Shown here piece by piece: positions 1 to 8,990 of a stretch of DNA of 64,000 nucleotides (its first letter is position 1; each line of letters starts with the position of its first letter). The stretch is from JANQOH01 sp965200095 (GTDB lineage Bacteria; Pseudomonadota; Alphaproteobacteria; UBA7887): positions 1,302,001-1,366,000 of the forward strand of contig OZ241350.1 in NCBI GenBank assembly GCA_965200095.1, in the 5' to 3' direction. The translations under genes were made by a program, and so were the position numbers. Under the pieces are notes generated by a model. It made no database searches and was not told the DNA's origin. It worked only from the letters and a program-made list of their open reading frames with translations.

Positions 1-642
1 GCCGCCCTGCGCGAGGACGGCGCCGGTTCCGACCTTGCCGACGGGGGCGGCGACGCGGCGCCGTGGCCGCTCGGCGCCGCGCGCGGGCAGTTGCACGAGA
101 CCTATATCGTTTCGCAGACGGCGGACGGCATCGTCATCGTCGACCAGCATGCGGCGCACGAACGCCTGGTGCTCGAACGCATGCGCGCGTCGCTGGCCGC
201 CGGCGAGGTGGCGCGGCAGGTCCTGCTGATCCCCGAAATCGTCGAACTCGACCGCGAGGCGGCCGGCGCGCTGGCGGCGCGCCGCGAAGAGCTCGCGGCG
301 CTCGGCCTCGCGCTCGAGGGGTTCGGCGACGGAGCGGTGATCGTGCGCGAAACCCCGGCGCCGCTGGGCGAGCTCGACGTGCCGGGACTGGTGCGCGACC
401 TCGCCGACGACATCGCCGCGCTCGACCGCGCCGCAACCCTCGCCGACCGTCTCGACGATCTGTGCGGGACCCTCGCCTGCCACGCCAGCGTGCGCGCCGG
501 GCGGCGGTTGACGATGCCGGAAATGAACGCCCTGCTGCGCGAGATGGAGGACACCCCCCATTCCGGCCAGTGCAACCACGGGCGCCCGACCTATGTGGAA
601 CTCAAGCTCGGCGATATCGAGCGCCTGTTCGGACGGCGCTGA
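1..642 (+). CDS. mutL: DNA mismatch repair protein MutL, C-terminal part (5' end outside window)
   Basis: The frame is open from base 1, so the gene starts upstream. The product is the dimerisation/endonuclease end of MutL, which nicks DNA during mismatch repair. Visible motifs are DQHAAHERLVLE, fitting the endonuclease consensus DQHA-x2-E-x4-E; ACHASVRAG; and CNHGRPTYVEL, matching the conserved C-terminal C-x-HGRP motif. All three belong to MutL proteins with latent nickase activity, as in bacteria that lack MutH. The last 41 bases overlap the 3' end of the convergent panC gene. About 213 residues are visible. Family assignment is secure; nicking activity is inferred from the motifs. Confidence 0.95.
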   Translation, partial: AALREDGAGSDLADGGGDAAPWPLGAARGQLHETYIVSQTADGIVIVDQHAAHERLVLERMRASLAAGEVARQVLLIPEIVELDREAAGALAARREELAALGLALEGFGDGAVIVRETPAPLGELDVPGLVRDLADDIAALDRAATLADRLDDLCGTLACHASVRAGRRLTMPEMNALLREMEDTPHSGQCNHGRPTYVELKLGDIERLFGRR

Positions 643-1540
643 CGGCGCGCTCCGCCGGCCGGCCGGCCGGCGCCGCGGGGACGGGGAGGTTGTCGATGAG
701 CCGCACCCCGCCGAGCCGCGCCGCGGCGAAGACGCGCGCCGGCGCGCCGCCGGCGCGGGCGACCGGCGCCAGGGTTTCGGCGTCGCGACATTCGAGATAG
801 TCGACGCGGTCGAAGCCGGCCGCCGCGAGCGCCGCGCGGCCGCGCGCCGCTTCCGCCGCCGAGTCGGCGCCCTGCGCCACCGCCGCCGCGAAGGCGGCGA
901 GCGCCCGCGCCAGCATCGGCGCGACCGCCCGCTGCGCCTCCGTCAGCCGGACGTTGCGCGACGACACGGCGAGTCCGTCCGCCTCGCGCACCGTCGGCAC
1001 GGCGACCACTTCGGTCGGGATGTCGAGGTCGCGGGCCATGCGCGCCACCACCTTGAGCTGCTGGTAGTCCTTCTCGCCGAAAAAGGCGCGGTCGGCGCCG
1101 CATTGCAGGAACAATTTGCAGACCACGGTCGCCACGCCGGCGAAATGGCCGGGCCGCGCCGCGCCGCACAGGCCGTCGGCGAGTCCCGCCACCGAGACCG
1201 TCGTCGCGAAGCCCGGGGGATACATCTCCCCGGTCGCCGGCGTAAAGACCGCGTCGACCCCGGCGGCGGCGAGTTTCGCGAGGTCGCCGTCGAGGTCGCG
1301 CGGATAGGTCGCCAGGTCCTCGCCGGGGCCGAACTGGGCGGGGTTGACGAAAATGGTGACGACGGTGCGCGCGCAACTCGCGCGCGACGCCGCGACCAGC
1401 GCCATATGCCCGTCATGGAGATAGCCCATCGTCGGCACCACGCCGACGGGCGAGGCGCCGGCGGCGCGCCAGCGCGCGACCCCGGCGCGCAACGCCGCCA
1501 CCGTCTCCACCGCTTGCGGCAGGGCGCCGCTTTCCGACAT
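602..1540 (-). CDS. panC: pantothenate synthetase
   Basis: PanC joins pantoate and beta-alanine with ATP, the last step of pantothenate (vitamin B5) synthesis, in the cytoplasm. Seen in the 312-residue product: the nucleotide-binding PTMGYLHDGHMAL (HIGH-like, about residues 36-48), FVNPAQFGPGEDLATYPRD, GEKDYQQLKVV and SSRNVRLT (in the position of the KMSKS loop). At 312 residues it is longer than the usual 280 or so, because the reading frame runs past the normal C-terminus into the 3' end of mutL on the other strand. No panB is next to it. It is divergent from rsmB, so the 50 bases from 1541 to 1590 should carry both promoters. Confidence 0.95.
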   Translation of the reverse strand: MSESGALPQAVETVAALRAGVARWRAAGASPVGVVPTMGYLHDGHMALVAASRASCARTVVTIFVNPAQFGPGEDLATYPRDLDGDLAKLAAAGVDAVFTPATGEMYPPGFATTVSVAGLADGLCGAARPGHFAGVATVVCKLFLQCGADRAFFGEKDYQQLKVVARMARDLDIPTEVVAVPTVREADGLAVSSRNVRLTEAQRAVAPMLARALAAFAAAVAQGADSAAEAARGRAALAAAGFDRVDYLECRDAETLAPVARAGGAPARVFAAARLGGVRLIDNLPVPAAPAGRPAERAVSAVRTGARYRRA

Positions 1541-1590
1541 CCTTCGTCTCCGGACTCCGCAGCCCCGGCGCCGGCCGGCCGCCGCAGTCT

Positions 1591-2934
1591 ATGTTGCGCC
1601 GCAATATGAGCGCAAGCGACGCCGGCGCGCCGGCGCCGCCGGGCCTCGCGTCGCGGCGCCTGGCGCTGCGCTGGATCGACGGCGTGCTGGTTGCGGGCCG
1701 CCCTTTCGACGCTTCCGACGCTTCCGTCGCCGGACCGGAGGCCGGCGACGCGCTTGCGGCGCGCGATCGCGCCTTTGCGCGGCTGCTGGCGGCGACGGCG
1801 CTGCGTCGTCTCGGCCAGATCGACGACCTCATCGACCGCTGCCTGCGGGCGCCGCTGTCGCCGCGCGTCGCGGCGGCGCGCGGCGCGCTGCGTCTGGGCG
1901 CCGCGCAGCTCGCGTTCCTCGACACGCCGCCCCACGCCGCGGTCGATACGGCGGTCCGCCTGGCGCCGCCGCGCGCGCGCGGCCTCGTCAACGCGGTGTT
2001 GCGGCGGATCGCCCGCGAGGGGGCCGTCCGGCGCGCCGCCCAGGACGCCGAGCGCCTGAACACGCCCGGCTGGCTGTGGCGGTCGTGGCGCGCCGCCTAC
2101 GGGGCGGCGCAGGCGCGCGCCATCGCCGCCGCGCATCTCGTCGCGCCGCCGCTCGACCTGTCCCCGAGGGGCGACCCGGCGGCGGTCGCCGAGGCGGTCG
2201 ACGGCGCGGTGCTGGAGACCGGCACGGTGCGCCGCGCGGCGGGCGGCCGCATCGAGGCGCTGCCGGGCTTCGCCGATGGCGAGTGGTGGGTGCAGGACGC
2301 CGCGGCGGCGCTGCCCGCGCGCCTGCTCGGCGCCGGGCCGGGCGACGAGGCGGTGGAGCTGTGCGCCGCGCCGGGCGGCAAGACGGCGCAGCTCGCCGCC
2401 ATGGGCGTGCGGGTCACGGCGGTCGACAGCGATTCCTCGCGCCTCGAGCTTCTCGCCGCCGCCATGCGCCGCTTGCGCCTGGAGGCGCGCGCGACGCGCG
2501 CCGACGCGCGGCGCTGGCGCCCGGGCGCGCCGGCGCGTTTCGTGCTCCTCGACGCGCCGTGCACGACGACGGGAACGATTCGTCGCCGCCCCGACGTGCC
2601 GCGCCTGAAGCGGCCGGGCGATGTCGCCGCGGCGCGCGCCGTTCAGGACCGGCTGCTGGACAATGCGGCGGCGATGCTCGCCCCCGGCGGCGCGCTGGTC
2701 TATGCGGTGTGCTCGCTCCAGCCCGAGGAAGGGCCGCAGGCCGTCGCCGCGCTGCTGGCGCGCGACCCGACGCTTGCGCTCGACCCCGTGCGGGCGGCGG
2801 AAGTGGGCGGGTTCGGCGAGCTTCTCGCCGCCGACGGGGCGTTGCGCAGCCTGCCCTGTCACCTCGCCGACCGCGGCGGCGTCGACGGGTTCTACGCGGC
2901 GCGCTTGAAGCGCCGGGGCGGGGCGCTACCTTAG
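1591..2934 (+). CDS. rsmB: 16S rRNA (cytosine-967-C5)-methyltransferase RsmB
   Basis: SAM-dependent m5C methyltransferase of 16S rRNA. The N-terminal 150 residues form an RNA-binding NusB-like domain (QIDDLIDRCL, RGALRLGAAQLAF). The Rossmann domain carries the SAM motif CAAPGGKTAQLA, DAPCTTTG with one conserved Cys, and VCSLQPEEG with the other. The length of about 447 residues fits the family. A second in-frame ATG at 1606 is an equally plausible start. rpe follows after 6 bases and the heparinase gene overlaps rpe, so the three probably form one transcript. This rsmB-rpe-heparinase order is one I associate with alphaproteobacteria. Confidence 0.93.
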   Translation: MLRRNMSASDAGAPAPPGLASRRLALRWIDGVLVAGRPFDASDASVAGPEAGDALAARDRAFARLLAATALRRLGQIDDLIDRCLRAPLSPRVAAARGALRLGAAQLAFLDTPPHAAVDTAVRLAPPRARGLVNAVLRRIAREGAVRRAAQDAERLNTPGWLWRSWRAAYGAAQARAIAAAHLVAPPLDLSPRGDPAAVAEAVDGAVLETGTVRRAAGGRIEALPGFADGEWWVQDAAAALPARLLGAGPGDEAVELCAAPGGKTAQLAAMGVRVTAVDSDSSRLELLAAAMRRLRLEARATRADARRWRPGAPARFVLLDAPCTTTGTIRRRPDVPRLKRPGDVAAARAVQDRLLDNAAAMLAPGGALVYAVCSLQPEEGPQAVAALLARDPTLALDPVRAAEVGGFGELLAADGALRSLPCHLADRGGVDGFYAARLKRRGGALP

Positions 2935-2940
2935 TCGGGC

Positions 2941-3609
2941 ATGAACGGCTCCGTCCGCATCGCCCCGTCGCTGCTCGCCGCCGATTTCTCGCGTCTCGGC
3001 GCCGAGGTGCGCGCCGTCGCCGGGGCGGGGGCGGACGCCATCCACATCGACGCGATGGACGGGCATTTCGTTCCGGCGCTGACCGTGGGGCCGGCCGTCG
3101 TGGCGGCGCTGCGGCCGCACAGCGCGCTGCCGTTCGATGTCCATCTGATGATTTCGCCTGTCGATCCGTTTCTCGCCGCCTTCGCCGAGGCCGGCGCCGA
3201 TCTGCTGTGCGTGCCGGCGGAGGCCGGTCCGCACCTGCACCGGACGCTGCAGGCGGTGCGCGGGCTCGGCAAGAAGGCGGGGGTGGCGCTCAATCCGGGC
3301 ACGCCGGCGGGCGCGGTCGCGCCGGTGCTGGACGCGGTCGACCGGGTCACGGTGATGACCGTCGACCCCGGTTTCGGCGGCCAGCGTTTCATCGCCGGCC
3401 AGATCCCCAAGATCGCGGCGGTGCGCGAGATGATCGGCGCCGCCGGACGGCCCATCGAGCTGGAGGTCGACGGCGGCGTCGACGCCGACACGGCGCCGCG
3501 CGCGGTCGCCGCGGGCGCCGACGTTCTGGTGGCCGGGACGGCGGTGTTCCGCGGCGGCGCCGGCGCCTATGCGGCCAATATCGCGCGGCTGCGGGAGCGC
3601 CTGCCGTGA
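2941..3609 (+). CDS. rpe: ribulose-phosphate 3-epimerase
   Basis: Interconverts ribulose 5-phosphate and xylulose 5-phosphate in the pentose phosphate/Calvin pathways. The 222-residue TIM barrel shows IAPSLLAADFSRLG at the N-terminus, HIDAMDGHFVP (metal-binding His and catalytic Asp), HLMI, VDPGFGGQRFI, and EVDGGVDADT with the second acidic residue. Length is normal for the family. It lies 6 bases after rsmB, and its TGA overlaps the GTG start of the next gene (GTGA), indicating translational coupling. Confidence 0.96.
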   Translation: MNGSVRIAPSLLAADFSRLGAEVRAVAGAGADAIHIDAMDGHFVPALTVGPAVVAALRPHSALPFDVHLMISPVDPFLAAFAEAGADLLCVPAEAGPHLHRTLQAVRGLGKKAGVALNPGTPAGAVAPVLDAVDRVTVMTVDPGFGGQRFIAGQIPKIAAVREMIGAAGRPIELEVDGGVDADTAPRAVAAGADVLVAGTAVFRGGAGAYAANIARLRERLP

Positions 3610-5249
3610 GCGTCGCGCATGTCGCGTCGCCGCGTATCCGGATAACGGCGCCGATTCGCCCGGCGGCGCTTTTGCGGCGGGCGCGCGCCGCGCTGTATGC
3701 GAGCGCGGCGTGGCGTTTCGCCCTCGGCGGGCGGGCGCCGGGCGGCCTCGCCTTCTTTCCGCCCGACCCGTGGCCCGGCAGCGCCGCCCTGGGCGACAGC
3801 CTGTTTCAGGGCCGCTACCGCTTCGCCGGCCACGAGGAGTTCTCCGCTGCGAAGCCGGCATGGGCGCCGGCGGAGGCCGGCGACGCCTGGCTTGCGGAGA
3901 TGCATGGTTTCGAATGGCTGCGCCATTTCAAGGCGAGCGGCGGCGAGGCCGCGCGGCGCCACGCCCGCGCCGTCGTCGCGGACTGGATCCGACGCTGCGG
4001 GCGCTGGCGGCCGGGAATCTGGGACGCCGCCACGGTCGGGCGCCGGGTCGCTGCGTGGACCGCCTGCGCCGGCTTTCTCCTCAAGGGCGCCGACCCGCGC
4101 TGGCGCGAGGCGTTCCTCGCGAGTCTCGACTTTCAGGCGCGGCATCTCGCGCGCGCGGCGATGGGGGACACGGCGAGCTCGCGCCGTATCGCCGCGCTGC
4201 GCGGGATGTTGCGCGCCGAACTGACCCTCGGCCGCAGCGAGCGCCGCATCCGCGCGACGCTGCGCCGGCTGGCGCGCGAATGTCGCGAACAGGTGGGGGC
4301 GGACGGCGGCCACTGCGAACGCTCGCCGGCCCGTCACTGCGCGGTGCTCGCCGACCTCGTCGACTGCCGCGACGTGTTGCGCGCCGCCGACCGCGAGCCG
4401 CCGTCCGAATTATGCGAAACCATTGCCCGCATGGCGCCGGCGCTGCGCGCCATGCGCCACGGCGACGGCGGTCTCGCGGCGTTCAACGGCGGCGGCGAAT
4501 ATGTTTTTCCCGGCGCCGCGGCGGTCCTCAAGGCGGCGGGGTGCGAGGCGCGGCCGGCCGCCGACGCGCGCCATGCCGGGTTCCGGCGCCTCGCCGCGGG
4601 GCGCACGACGGTGATCGTCGACGCCGCGGCGGCGGCGGGCGCGTCCTGCGACCACGCCGGCGCGTCGGCCTTCGAGATGAGCGTCGGCGGGCGCCGGCTC
4701 GTGGTCAATTGCGGCCCGCACGGAGGGCGCGGCGCCGCCTGGGCGGACGCGCTGCGCGGCCCGGCGGCGCATTCCGCCCTGGTGCTCGGCGACGGCGAGG
4801 GCGACATAACCGCCGCGGTCGGGTCCGAGACCCACGCCGCCGAAGGCGCGCTGTGGCTCGACGTCACGCGCGCCGTCTGGGAGCGGCGGTTCGGGTTCGC
4901 CCACCGGCGGCGCTTCTATCTCGCGGCCGACGGCAACGACCTGCGCGGCGAGGACATATTGACTCCGGCGCCCGGAGGCGGCCCCCGCGGGCCCCAGCCT
5001 TTCGCGATCCGCTTCCACCTTCACCCGGCGGTGGCGGCGGCGCCGGCGCGGCAGGGCCGGGCGGCGGCGCTGCGCCTTGCCGACGGGACGCAGTGGCGTC
5101 TCGATGCGTCGCACGGCAGTCTGGCGGTCAATGCGAGCGTGTATTTCGCCGACGATTTCGCCTGCCGCGCCTGTCGGCAGGCGGTTATCGCCGGGGTCTG
5201 CCCGACCGGGGGCGCGCTGGTGCGCTGGTCGCTGCGCCGGGTCGGATAG
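3606..5249 (+). CDS. heparinase II/III family protein
   Basis: A 547-residue protein starting at GTG 3606, inside the rpe stop. The N-terminal half is alpha-helical, of the alginate-lyase-like kind (WLAEMHGFEWLRHF, then WIRRCGRWRPGIWDAATVGRRVAAW). The C-terminal half is the beta-rich heparinase II/III domain (GFRRLAAGRTTVIVDAAA, ASAFEMSVGGRRLVVNCGP, HSALVLGDG). The family cleaves acidic polysaccharides, but in this gene neighbourhood its substrate is unknown. No signal peptide is obvious. The context next to rsmB and rpe is housekeeping rather than catabolic. The next 36 bases are the boundary with the phage block. Confidence 0.88.
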   Translation: MSVAHVASPRIRITAPIRPAALLRRARAALYASAAWRFALGGRAPGGLAFFPPDPWPGSAALGDSLFQGRYRFAGHEEFSAAKPAWAPAEAGDAWLAEMHGFEWLRHFKASGGEAARRHARAVVADWIRRCGRWRPGIWDAATVGRRVAAWTACAGFLLKGADPRWREAFLASLDFQARHLARAAMGDTASSRRIAALRGMLRAELTLGRSERRIRATLRRLARECREQVGADGGHCERSPARHCAVLADLVDCRDVLRAADREPPSELCETIARMAPALRAMRHGDGGLAAFNGGGEYVFPGAAAVLKAAGCEARPAADARHAGFRRLAAGRTTVIVDAAAAAGASCDHAGASAFEMSVGGRRLVVNCGPHGGRGAAWADALRGPAAHSALVLGDGEGDITAAVGSETHAAEGALWLDVTRAVWERRFGFAHRRRFYLAADGNDLRGEDILTPAPGGGPRGPQPFAIRFHLHPAVAAAPARQGRAAALRLADGTQWRLDASHGSLAVNASVYFADDFACRACRQAVIAGVCPTGGALVRWSLRRVG

Positions 5250-5285
5250 CGGCGGCGCGTCCGCCCGGGGCCGCGGCGCGGGGCG

Positions 5286-8200
5286 TCATTTCAGCCCGCG
5301 GAGGATGACGTCGACGGTGGCGTCGAGGGCGGCGCCGGCGCCGTCCCACAGGCGCAGGACGACGGTCGGGTTCTTGCTTGCGATGTCCCACGAGGCGCCG
5401 GCGCCGACGCCCTGAAGGGTGACGAGGACATCGGTGACCTTCGTCAGGCCGCGCCTCGGCACGATGCGGGCGCCCTTGCTCCCGCTCCAGCCCGATGTGG
5501 CGACGTCTTCGTGTTTCACTTCCACGACCGGCGCGGGGAGCCACCAGGAGAGGTGGTCGAGGCTGGAGACGGCGGATGTCCCGGCCGCGGCGGTGACTTC
5601 GACCTGGACCCAGCGCGCGGCGAGGGTGGCGGGGGCGCCCTCCGCGCCGAGGGTATGCCACGCGGCGGCGAGGCAGGCGGCCTCCGTCGCGCCGCCGCGA
5701 AAGCGCAGGGACACGACGCCGTTGTTCTCGGCGGCGGGGGCGCTGAAGGCGACGGACCACTGGACCTCGGCCTCGATGTCTTCGGGTTCGCCGGTCCATC
5801 GCACGCTTGCGGCGGCGCCCGAGCCGTGGCCGGTGGCCCATGTCGCCCATGTCGCCCAGGTCGTCCCCTCCCTGGCGAGATCCGCCCATGTGTAGTTCGC
5901 GGCGGCTTCGATGGCGGCCCTCCCGTCGTCGGAGAGAACGCCGACGATGGGAGCGTTCGCGGGCGACGGCCAGGCCGGGCGGCCCTCGAAGGAGGCGGAG
6001 GGGGTGCGGAACAGCGCGGTCGGTCCGAGGCGCCGGTCGGGCAGCGTCGCGACGATGCGGGTGTCGGGGGAGACCCGGCCTCCGGTGTCGACGGCGCGGA
6101 GCGCGAAGACCCAGGAGCCGGCGGACGGCTCGAAGGTCTCCCACGGGGACGCGGTGAGCAGGCCGCGGTGGAGGGGCGTCATGTCGTCCCACGGGATGGC
6201 GCGGACGCGGTCCTCGGCGTAGCGGATTTCGACGCCGGCGAGGTCGATGTCGGGGGGCGGCGTCCAGCGGAAGCGGCGGGTGCCGTCGGGCAGGGCGTCG
6301 ATGAGGAAGTTCGCCGGCGTCCCCGGCGCGGCCAGCGCGCCCCCTATCGTATAGCTCCCGCGCCAGGCGGGGCCGGTCGGGGCGACGGCGGAGCCGGGCA
6401 CGATAACGATGTCGAGGGTCCCGGTCGGGGGGACGATCCAGGATGCGGAGTCGTCGCCGGGGTCGAAGCGCGCGACGCGGCGCGACGGGCCGTCGTCGAG
6501 GGAGGCGAGCACGGCGCCGCCGCGCCAGTCGCCGGCGACGGTGATCACCAGTTCGATCTCGACGGCCCATCCGGCGCCGACGCGCAACAGGGTCTCGGCG
6601 ATATGGACATCGACGATGCGGGGCCCCTCCCAGGCGGGGGGCGCGGGGATGGGGGCGCCGGCGGGCAGGTCGGCGGCGGCGTGATACTGCGCGGATTCGT
6701 CGATGGCGACGATCTCGAAGCGGTCGACGGCGCGCGGGGAGACCTCCACGATGCGCATTTTCAGGGGCGGCGCGGCCGCGGAGTAGAGGCGCCAGGTCCA
6801 GTCCTCCGGTCCGGCGCCCTCGACGCGCGCGGACGGGTCGGCGGGAAGGGGGTCGGCGAGCGTCGGCGTATCGGTTTCGGATCCGTCGGCGCCGGAGACG
6901 GCGGACTGGTGGAGAGACCCGTCGGGCGCCTCGACAAGGAGGCTCGAGCCGGCGGCGATATCGATCGCGCGGTCGAGGCGCGGGGCGGCGGCGCTGCCGC
7001 CGGCGAGGCGGCCGGTGACGCCGCCGGATACGAGGTCGTGGGAGAGGTAGACGACATCGCCGCGCGCGACCGTTGCGCCGTCGCGGCCCATGGCCCAGGA
7101 GACGCGGCGTCGATGGTAGATTTGGCGGGCGGCCTGGAGGTGACATTCGCGCACCGCCTGGGCGCGGCGGGTGGCGCCGGTCAGTTCGACGGTCGCGGTG
7201 TAGGCGGGGGAGCCGGTCACGCCGGGCATGAGGGCGCGGTATTCGGAGCGCTCCCAGCCGCCTTCGGCGTCGATGAAGCGGGCGACGATCTCTTCGGCGA
7301 CCTCTCCCGATGTCCAGCGGACGGCGACGGAGCCGGCGAGGACGCGGGCGGGGGTGACGCTGGCGGCGACGGGGGCGTCTGGGTCTTCCCAGACGACGCC
7401 GAGCTTGCCGGTGGCCCAGGAGGGGGCGGCCTGGCCGCGCCGCGCGATCAGGGCCTCGATCTCCTCCGGGGAGGCGCTGCCGTCGACGACGAGGTCGCAG
7501 GTTGCGCCGCGGGTTTCGCACCGGGCGTGCCAGCGTCCGAGGACGGCGTCGTCGATTTCGGCGGCGGGGCGCCCCGATCCGGCGAGCAGGCGGCCGCCCG
7601 CGTCGCGCCAGCCGCGCGCGAAGGCGCGGAAGACGGCGGCGGGGTTCGAGCTGGCGCGGCGGCCTGCGGCGTCGTCGGCGGTCCAGGCGGCGCCGTTCCA
7701 GACGGGGACCTTCTGCGACACGATGGCGGACAGGCGTTCGAGGCGCCCGGACAGCTGGCCGGAGGCGCGGACCTCGACGGCGAGGCGGGTATCGGCGCCG
7801 CGGTCCTCGTCGCGGGCGCGGTAGGATCGCAGGGCGGTCCAGGTCACGTCCTGGACGGCGCGGGCGTCCTCGGCGAGGGCGAGGTCGGCGCTGCGGACCC
7901 GGACGTCGTACTGGCCCTTCGCGACGCGGATTCCCTCGCTGCGGCGGAGCGGCGCGCGCGAGCCGTTGACGAGGGCGACGCGGCGCCCGCTCCAGGCGCC
8001 GGCGGAGCCGGCGGCGCGCCACTGGATCTGGATTTCGGCGGAGCGATTGCGCAGGGCGCCGCCGGAGCCGACGTCGAACAGGGAGGCCACGAGGTCGATG
8101 TCGATCCAGGTCGTATCGAGGGCGGTGCGGCGCTGGACCCAGATGCGGTTCCAGTCGGCGGTCGCGGCGCCGGCGGCGACCTGCTCCAGCTTGCCGCCGG

Positions 8201-8990
8201 CGACGGTGGCGACGACGCGGTCGAGGAGGGTGATCCGGGCGCCGGGGGCGACGAGCTGCTGGCGCACGTCGCTGTAGTCGTCGAGGGGGGTGTCGCCGAG
8301 GATGCGGTCGCCGATGTCGAGGTCGCCGACGCCGAAGGAGAATATCTGGTGGAGGAACTGTGCGCCGTTGCGGAATTCGGTGAATTCGCGGGCGGCGAGG
8401 TCGGGGAAGAGGCGGTGGGTCCCCAGCACCAGCGGCAGGGGCGCCCAGGGGCGGGCGCGGTTGGCGCCGCCGGAGAGGCTGTATTGCGGCTCGACGGCCG
8501 GCGTCGCGGGCGGCGGCGGCAGGTCCGGGGTGAAAACGGAGTTCAGCACGAGGTTGCCGCCGATGAGGATCGCCGCGGCGGCGACCGGCCCGGCGACGTG
8601 TCCGACGGCGACGCTCGCGAGGATGAGGGCGACCTGCAGGACGGTCTGGAGGGGGTCGGAGTCGTCGCCGCGCACGGCGAGGCGCAGGGTCAGCGTGGGG
8701 AGGTCGCCGGGCGCGGCGAGGTCGGTCGCGGCCCAGGCGTCGCCGGCGATGCGGCGGCCGTCGAGGGTCGCCTCGATGGCGGGGGCGAGGGCGGGGAGTT
8801 CGTCGCGCCCGACCGCCAGCGCGGCGGCGATGAGGTCGGCGACGCTGCCGCCCTCGGGCAGGCGGACGAGGCCGACGCCGCGGCCTTCGTCGGTGAGGGG
8901 GTGGGGGCGGATATCGAGGATGCAGGCCGGGTGCGGCGGCGTTGCGGGGGCGCTGCGGGGCGGCTGCAGGGGGGCGGTCGGGCTGCTCAT
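5286..8990 (-). CDS. phage tail tip / host-specificity (gpJ-type) protein
   Basis: A 1234-residue protein, the last gene of the minus-strand phage structural block. The N-terminus has a small beta-grasp-like region and a hydrophobic glycine/alanine segment (about residues 130-170), followed by GGANRARPWAPLPLVLGTHRLFPDLAA, FSFGVGDLDIGDRILGDTPLDDYSDV. These are typical of TipJ/host-specificity proteins that close the tail and contact the host. Fibronectin-like stretches fill the C-terminal half (PGTPANFLIDALPDGTRRFRW). Start chosen at ATG 8990 because it overlaps the upstream stop as ATGA, like the other junctions of this operon. A direct repeat of 9 bases at about 5838-5866 encodes TWATWATWAT. 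Confidence 0.85.
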   Translation of the reverse strand: MSSPTAPLQPPRSAPATPPHPACILDIRPHPLTDEGRGVGLVRLPEGGSVADLIAAALAVGRDELPALAPAIEATLDGRRIAGDAWAATDLAAPGDLPTLTLRLAVRGDDSDPLQTVLQVALILASVAVGHVAGPVAAAAILIGGNLVLNSVFTPDLPPPPATPAVEPQYSLSGGANRARPWAPLPLVLGTHRLFPDLAAREFTEFRNGAQFLHQIFSFGVGDLDIGDRILGDTPLDDYSDVRQQLVAPGARITLLDRVVATVAGGKLEQVAAGAATADWNRIWVQRRTALDTTWIDIDLVASLFDVGSGGALRNRSAEIQIQWRAAGSAGAWSGRRVALVNGSRAPLRRSEGIRVAKGQYDVRVRSADLALAEDARAVQDVTWTALRSYRARDEDRGADTRLAVEVRASGQLSGRLERLSAIVSQKVPVWNGAAWTADDAAGRRASSNPAAVFRAFARGWRDAGGRLLAGSGRPAAEIDDAVLGRWHARCETRGATCDLVVDGSASPEEIEALIARRGQAAPSWATGKLGVVWEDPDAPVAASVTPARVLAGSVAVRWTSGEVAEEIVARFIDAEGGWERSEYRALMPGVTGSPAYTATVELTGATRRAQAVRECHLQAARQIYHRRRVSWAMGRDGATVARGDVVYLSHDLVSGGVTGRLAGGSAAAPRLDRAIDIAAGSSLLVEAPDGSLHQSAVSGADGSETDTPTLADPLPADPSARVEGAGPEDWTWRLYSAAAPPLKMRIVEVSPRAVDRFEIVAIDESAQYHAAADLPAGAPIPAPPAWEGPRIVDVHIAETLLRVGAGWAVEIELVITVAGDWRGGAVLASLDDGPSRRVARFDPGDDSASWIVPPTGTLDIVIVPGSAVAPTGPAWRGSYTIGGALAAPGTPANFLIDALPDGTRRFRWTPPPDIDLAGVEIRYAEDRVRAIPWDDMTPLHRGLLTASPWETFEPSAGSWVFALRAVDTGGRVSPDTRIVATLPDRRLGPTALFRTPSASFEGRPAWPSPANAPIVGVLSDDGRAAIEAAANYTWADLAREGTTWATWATWATGHGSGAAASVRWTGEPEDIEAEVQWSVAFSAPAAENNGVVSLRFRGGATEAACLAAAWHTLGAEGAPATLAARWVQVEVTAAAGTSAVSSLDHLSWWLPAPVVEVKHEDVATSGWSGSKGARIVPRRGLTKVTDVLVTLQGVGAGASWDIASKNPTVVLRLWDGAGAALDATVDVILRGLK

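Noticed and set aside
2076..3605. Long frame preceding the heparinase gene, which would give a 1057-residue fusion
   Set aside because: This part is Arg/Ala-rich shadow of rsmB and rpe; the real gene starts at GTG 3606 overlapping the rpe stop.
5250..5285. Prophage attachment site at the block boundary
   Set aside because: No direct repeat shared with 27782-27919 was seen, no tRNA and no integrase.
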